From positions 1 through 5,141 of the forward strand of contig JAAHIC010000384.1 of the NCBI GenBank assembly GCA_010671965.1: a DNA stretch of 5,141 nucleotides. Reading direction: 5' to 3'. Positions within the stretch are counted from its first letter, which is position 1. Each line of letters begins with the position of its first letter. This DNA comes from Leptolyngbya sp. SIO4C5. GTDB lineage: Bacteria; Cyanobacteriota; Cyanobacteriia; Phormidesmidales; Phormidesmidaceae. The translations under genes were made by a program, and so were the position numbers. Shown here one piece after another: positions 1 to 5,141 of this stretch. Under the pieces are notes generated by a model. That model saw only the letters and a program-made list of their open reading frames with translations. It was not told the origin of the DNA and did no database searches.

Positions 1-1
1 T

Positions 2-274
2 CATCTACGCCGTAAACAAAGAGGCTACAAAGTACGGCGACAGCAGCCGATCGGCCCCTTTGTCGTCGATTTCTATATACCCCAGTCACGACTCATCATT
101 GAAATCGACGGTCCAATACATGACCATCAGCCCGATCGCGATCGCCAACGACAGGCACAGCTAGAAACGCTGGGGTTAGTAGTCCTCCGCTTTCCAACCC
201 ACGCAGTCGAAGAACAACTCTCCGAAACCTTGTTAACAATTGACCAGTGCGTACGTGATCTTTCAAACATTTAG
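2..274 (+). CDS. DUF559 domain protein (VSR-like endonuclease fold), 5'-partial
   Basis: The frame is open from the left edge and ends at TAG 272-274, giving 90 C-terminal residues; the start codon lies outside the window. The reading shows the DUF559 signature: RRQQPIGPFVVDFY (visible residues 12-25), then RLIIEIDGPIH (30-40), then LVVLRF further on. In this family, related to very-short-patch-repair endonucleases and PD-(D/E)XK nucleases, the Asp of VDF (D23 here) and the Glu/Asp of IEIDG (E34, D36), with the following His (H40), are the expected active-site positions, and all are present. The family is common in cyanobacteria and is often annotated as an endonuclease domain protein of unknown role. 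It is convergent with the CARF gene and belongs to a different transcription unit, so a link to the CRISPR locus is not implied. A HIP1 site lies inside it at 138-145. The family call is firm; the cellular role is unknown. Confidence 0.85.
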   Translation, partial: HLRRKQRGYKVRRQQPIGPFVVDFYIPQSRLIIEIDGPIHDHQPDRDRQRQAQLETLGLVVLRFPTHAVEEQLSETLLTIDQCVRDLSNI

Positions 275-327
275 CGGCTATCCTCGAAATCTTCGCCTGA
301 ACCTGGGAGAGGGATTTAGAGAGAAGG

Positions 328-1185
328 CTAATGCTGTCTCCGCCGTCGCTTCTGCTTAATCGGCTTGATCTCATAGGACACATCCACCGCAATGATTCTT
401 GGGGGCTGATGTAACTGACTGATGTACTGTAAAGGCCGCTCCGGACGGCTGCAGGCTAGCAGTATCCCTGCCGTAATGCCCTTCGTGCCGCCGGTATAGT
501 CAGCAATCACCTCAGCATCGGCCAAAGGCTCTGAAAATTCTGCCGCATCGGCATAGATGGCATTCACCAACCGCTGAATGTAGTTAGGGTCATCCACTAG
601 ATCATCGGGTATCAGTAAGCTTAGTCTTTCGCCCGGACGCTCTGGATCCTCGATTGCATAGTTGCCGTAGTGCAGCTTCAGGGTTTGGGTGACCCCTTTC
701 AAAGCCAATTCACTGGCGAGCTGATCTGCGTAGGGCATTGACTTCTCGGTGCAGAGAATCCAGCAGTGCTTTAGCTGCCTTGGCTCCCCTTGCTGCCAGT
801 GAAACTCAATTGCGACTTTAGCGGGAGAGGCGTGGCTAGGACTCATCGCTACAATCAGCCCTGGGTAAGTCTGATCCAGCGGTTTGACATTGACCTGCTG
901 AATCTCTTTGATTGCCAAAAAAGGCAAGCGCGATCGCAACCAGCGGGTCAGGTTAGTGAAATAGGTCAGTCCTAGCAGCACCAGCATCAGCGTTAGCGTC
1001 AGCCAGAGGTCAAACGCGGCCTGGTTCAGTCCCCAGCGCTCCACCATCCAAGGACTCAGCCGCTCCCAGAAAAGGGTAGAGACCCCATCCGAGACAATAG
1101 TGAATACCAGTGTCCCCACTAGAAAAAAGGCAATGAAATTCTTGGTCGGGTCTGAAATTGCTTCAACAATGCGGTTGCGGTTCAT
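328..1185 (-). CDS. Membrane-anchored CARF-domain protein, putative type III CRISPR ancillary sensor/effector
   Basis: A 285-residue protein read on the minus strand from ATG 1185-1183 to TAG 330-328. No good Shine-Dalgarno is visible, but this start retains the full first helix. Two hydrophobic segments are clear: about residues 17-39 and 59-80, joined by an ~18-residue loop. Basic residues before the first (N-R-N-R) and after the second (R81, R84, R86) place both termini in the cytoplasm by the positive-inside rule. Residues ~105-272 look like a CARF (CRISPR-associated Rossmann fold) domain: a first strand GLIVAMSPS (109-117), a strand with WILCTEKSM (142-150), and the signature DYTGGTKGITAG (229-240), matching the D-x-TGGTK motif that lines the cyclic-oligoadenylate pocket. 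The tail is strongly basic (RRRR at 280-283). No HEPN, PD-(D/E)XK or other nuclease is recognisable; the protein is TM plus CARF only. Membrane CARF proteins such as Cam1 are known effectors of type III systems, and the divergent position beside cmr2 supports that role. Function is inferred; pore versus regulator cannot be decided from sequence. Confidence 0.88.
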   Translation of the reverse strand: MNRNRIVEAISDPTKNFIAFFLVGTLVFTIVSDGVSTLFWERLSPWMVERWGLNQAAFDLWLTLTLMLVLLGLTYFTNLTRWLRSRLPFLAIKEIQQVNVKPLDQTYPGLIVAMSPSHASPAKVAIEFHWQQGEPRQLKHCWILCTEKSMPYADQLASELALKGVTQTLKLHYGNYAIEDPERPGERLSLLIPDDLVDDPNYIQRLVNAIYADAAEFSEPLADAEVIADYTGGTKGITAGILLACSRPERPLQYISQLHQPPRIIAVDVSYEIKPIKQKRRRRQH

Positions 1186-1230
1186 GGCAAGTGCTTTGCA
1201 GGTGGGTAAAGTTTTTTGCTGCTGAGGCGA

Positions 1231-1247
1231 AGAATTACTTAAATTCT
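1231..1247. repeat. Short dyad AGAATT-N5-AATTCT
   Basis: Perfect 6-bp arms AGAATT (1231-1236) and AATTCT (1242-1247) are separated by ACTTA. It lies on the CARF-gene side of the promoter candidates, within the probable 5' leader of that gene. The size suits a small operator for a dimeric regulator, but it is AT-rich and a chance match is quite possible. Confidence 0.3.
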
Positions 1248-1248
1248 G

Positions 1249-1277
1249 CTGTCAAGCTGAAACTCGGCTCCTATATT
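1249..1277 (+). promoter_or_regulatory. Candidate sigma70-type promoter for the cmr operon
   Basis: CTGTCA (1249-1254; 4 of 6 to TTGACA) is followed after exactly 17 bp by TATATT (1272-1277; 5 of 6 to TATAAT). The start of transcription would fall near 1284, leaving a leader of about 125 nt before the cmr2 ATG. It is the best-spaced box pair I found on this strand. It is a pattern match only. Confidence 0.4.
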
Positions 1278-1294
1278 GGACTGAATTTTGACAG
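1249..1294. repeat. 7-bp inverted repeat CTGTCAA-N32-TTGACAG flanking the promoter core
   Basis: CTGTCAA (1249-1255) and TTGACAG (1288-1294) are perfect reverse complements separated by 32 bp. The left arm covers the proposed rightward -35 box and the right arm lies just past the proposed start of transcription, so a regulator binding both arms would enclose both overlapping promoters. The repeat is directly visible; the operator role is inference. Confidence 0.4.
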
Positions 1295-1298
1295 TCAG
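1270..1298 (-). promoter_or_regulatory. Candidate promoter for the membrane CARF gene
   Basis: On the minus strand CTGACT (complement of 1293-1298; 4 of 6 to TTGACA) is followed after 17 bp by TATAGG (complement of 1270-1275; 4 of 6 to TATAAT). It would drive leftward transcription with a leader of about 80 nt. It overlaps the rightward candidate almost completely, so the two would compete for polymerase. Weaker than the rightward one. Confidence 0.25.
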
Positions 1299-1337
1299 GC
1301 TCTACCTCAACTGGCGATTTCCATTAAACCTAGTCCC

Positions 1338-1355
1338 TGGAAGACCCTGCTTCCA
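1338..1355. repeat. Dyad TGGAAG-N6-CTTCCA in the cmr2 leader
   Basis: Perfect 6-bp arms TGGAAG (1338-1343) and CTTCCA (1350-1355) are separated by ACCCTG. In the cmr leader RNA this could form a 6-bp hairpin about 55 nt before the cmr2 ATG. No U-run follows, so it is not a terminator. It could equally be a DNA operator or chance. Confidence 0.3.
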
Positions 1356-1370
1356 ATGCCCTGTTAGGGT

Positions 1371-1408
1371 ATGAACACCTTAGATTTTTGCTCCATCTCG
1401 GTGAGCGT

Positions 1409-1412
<4 letters not shown>
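1371..1412 (+). other. Possible 13-codon leader ORF overlapping the cmr2 start (ATGA)
   Basis: ATG 1371 opens a frame reading MNTLDFCSISVSV that stops at TGA 1410-1412, giving the classic ATGA overlap with the cmr2 ATG at 1409. Such an overlap can couple translation of two frames. Its own ribosome site is poor: AGGG at 1366-1369 sits only one base before the ATG. Short open frames of this kind occur by chance, so this is recorded as a possibility only. Confidence 0.2.
1400..1405 (+). promoter_or_regulatory. Weak ribosome binding site for cmr2 (GGTGAG)
   Basis: GGTGAG lies 3 nt before the ATG at 1409, closer than ideal. It favours ATG 1409 over the in-frame TTG at 1388, which has no purine-rich site and would only add MLHLGER in front of the conserved beginning of the protein. 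Confidence 0.4.
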
Positions 1413-4356
<2,944 letters not shown>

Positions 4357-4407
4357 TCGAGTTTCCTGTAGATAGCTGACTAACCCTCTTTGAATTAGCT
4401 CAAACTT

Positions 4408-5141
4408 ATGTATCACAAAGCCTACGGCATCATCGAAACGTTGGCTCCGCTTCATGTGGGCGCGAGCGCCGGTGAAGAAACCGGCAACTTGAATCTCATC
4501 TTTCGCGATCAGTTTACGCAGACGGGCATTATTCCGGGCAGTTCGATTCGCGGTCGATTCAGAGCTGATATGCGTATCAAGCGACAATTTTGGCTCGAAA
4601 AAGCATTGAAGGCAGGTGGGATAGAAGTACCCCACCCTCTGGAACGAGAAATTGTAGAAATTCTTGAAAATGGTAAAGAGCTTCGTCTATCACGACTTGA
4701 ATGGCTGGAGCAAAAATCTATACAACAAAAAGTCACGGTTCCTCAAGAAATTGATGAGCAGTATTGGTATGGTCATACCGCTATACAGGGCCGAGAAGAT
4801 GGAGGCACAACTGAAGCTCTGGTTAAGTTTGAGTATGCTTCCTTAGTTTGGCTACCTGTTTTCTGTCCTGGCCAACCGATTGTCTGGGTTAGTTGTCCCA
4901 GACTACTGCATCGATATCAGCAGATCACCGGCATTTCTGGAAACGTTCCTATGCCTAAAGCTGATCAATATCCGGTAAAGCTAAGAGAGAAGCGCGATCG
5001 CTTATTTTTCAATTTAGGATTTCTAGACAATCTAAAACAGACCGATCAGCTTTCAAATTGGGTACCCGGTTTTAGCTTGATTTCTTGCGGAAACGTCCGC
5101 GAACGCCGCCCTAAAACTCCATTTTACCGCAAGCTCCCCAA
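4408..5141 (+). CDS. cmr4: Type III-B RAMP protein Cmr4 (Cas7 group), 3'-partial, apparent loss of catalytic Asp
   Basis: The frame is open from ATG 4408 to the right edge (244 codons plus two bases), with no stop in the window. It has the Cmr4 backbone pattern: ETLAPLHVGASAG (10-22), IIPGSSIRGRFR (41-52; glycine-rich RAMP loop), and a later strand pair ASLVWLPVF (144-152) with IVWVSCPRLLHRY (158-170), close to the typical LLLFPVRS...FAWVTCP of Cmr4. Cmr4 forms the backbone of the complex along the crRNA and normally cuts target RNA every six nucleotides with an Asp in D-x-P-[IV]-x-[RK]-[ED]. Here the aligned stretch is NLNLIFRD (27-34), so Leu28, or Asn27 with a one-residue shift, stands where that Asp belongs. 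Starting 51 bp after cmr3 with no visible Shine-Dalgarno, it is most likely the third gene of the operon. Base composition drops within the gene, from about 58% G+C near 4441-4500 to about 38-40% at 4621-4740. Confidence 0.88.
   Translation, partial: MYHKAYGIIETLAPLHVGASAGEETGNLNLIFRDQFTQTGIIPGSSIRGRFRADMRIKRQFWLEKALKAGGIEVPHPLEREIVEILENGKELRLSRLEWLEQKSIQQKVTVPQEIDEQYWYGHTAIQGREDGGTTEALVKFEYASLVWLPVFCPGQPIVWVSCPRLLHRYQQITGISGNVPMPKADQYPVKLREKRDRLFFNLGFLDNLKQTDQLSNWVPGFSLISCGNVRERRPKTPFYRKLP

Larger units (their letters stand above)
1186..1408. promoter_or_regulatory. Divergent intergenic control region between CARF gene and cmr operon
   Basis: This 223-bp stretch separates the start codons of the leftward CARF gene and the rightward cmr2 gene and must hold the promoters for both unless they are read through from elsewhere. 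It contains overlapping sigma70-like candidates for both directions between about 1249 and 1298, a 7-bp inverted repeat around them, and two further short dyads. These are given as separate entries. No tRNA, CRISPR repeat or conserved protein frame was seen in it. Confidence 0.7.

Noticed and set aside
285..295. CGAA-ATC-TTCG as a terminator between the convergent genes
   Set aside because: The stem is only 4 bp, without a G+C-rich arm or a T-run on either side.
96..392. Minus-strand open frame of 98 codons at the left edge
   Set aside because: It lies antisense to the DUF559 gene and runs into the CARF gene in another frame; low-complexity Arg/Ser/Leu content is typical of a shadow.
1288..1293. 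Perfect TTGACA as the -35 box of the cmr promoter
   Set aside because: No -10-like hexamer lies 15-19 bp downstream (sequence there is CTGGCG). It is better read as one arm of the inverted repeat.
1158..1367. Open frame of 69 codons on the + strand across the intergenic region
   Set aside because: It starts with TTG inside the CARF gene, has no ribosome site and no recognisable motif, and covers the promoter region.
1388..1408. In-frame TTG at 1388 as the start of cmr2
   Set aside because: It adds seven residues without similarity to the Cmr2 beginning and has no purine-rich site; ATG 1409 is preceded by GGTGAG.

Overview
The window comes from a cyanobacterial genome and carries the left part of a type III-B (Cmr) CRISPR-Cas effector operon, with a divergently transcribed membrane-anchored CARF gene beside it. 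The cyanobacterial assignment rests on eight perfect copies of the HIP1 palindrome GCGATCGC in about 5.1 kb (roughly 0.08 expected by chance), and on the resemblance of all the genes to families common in that phylum.

Layout, left to right. (1) Positions 2-274, + strand: the C-terminal part of a DUF559 (VSR-like, PD-(D/E)XK) endonuclease-fold protein whose start lies outside the window. (2) Positions 275-327: a short convergent gap with no convincing terminator. (3) Positions 328-1185, - strand: a 285-aa protein with two N-terminal transmembrane helices followed by a CARF ligand-sensor domain (DYTGGTK motif). (4) Positions 1186-1408: a 223-bp divergent control region with overlapping promoter candidates and several dyads. 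(5) Positions 1409-3274, + strand: cmr2/cas10. (6) Positions 3250-4356, + strand: cmr3, overlapping cmr2 by 25 bp. (7) Positions 4408-5141, + strand: cmr4, running off the right edge. The remaining Cmr genes and any CRISPR array would lie further right or elsewhere; no array, cas1/cas2 or cas6 is in the window.

How the genes may work together. Cmr2 keeps an intact palm with GGDD, so it should make cyclic oligoadenylate (cOA) when the complex binds target RNA. It has no N-terminal HD nuclease domain. In Cmr4, the position of the RNA-cleaving Asp appears to be occupied by Leu/Asn (NLNLIFRD instead of the D-x-P-[IV]-x-[RK]-[ED] pattern). The divergent neighbour is a cOA-sensor-type CARF domain attached to the membrane with no recognisable nuclease. 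Read together, this suggests a type III system that has lost both of its own nuclease activities and acts mainly as a target-RNA-triggered second-messenger generator feeding a membrane CARF effector. That combined reading is inference; the individual residues and domains are read directly from the sequence.
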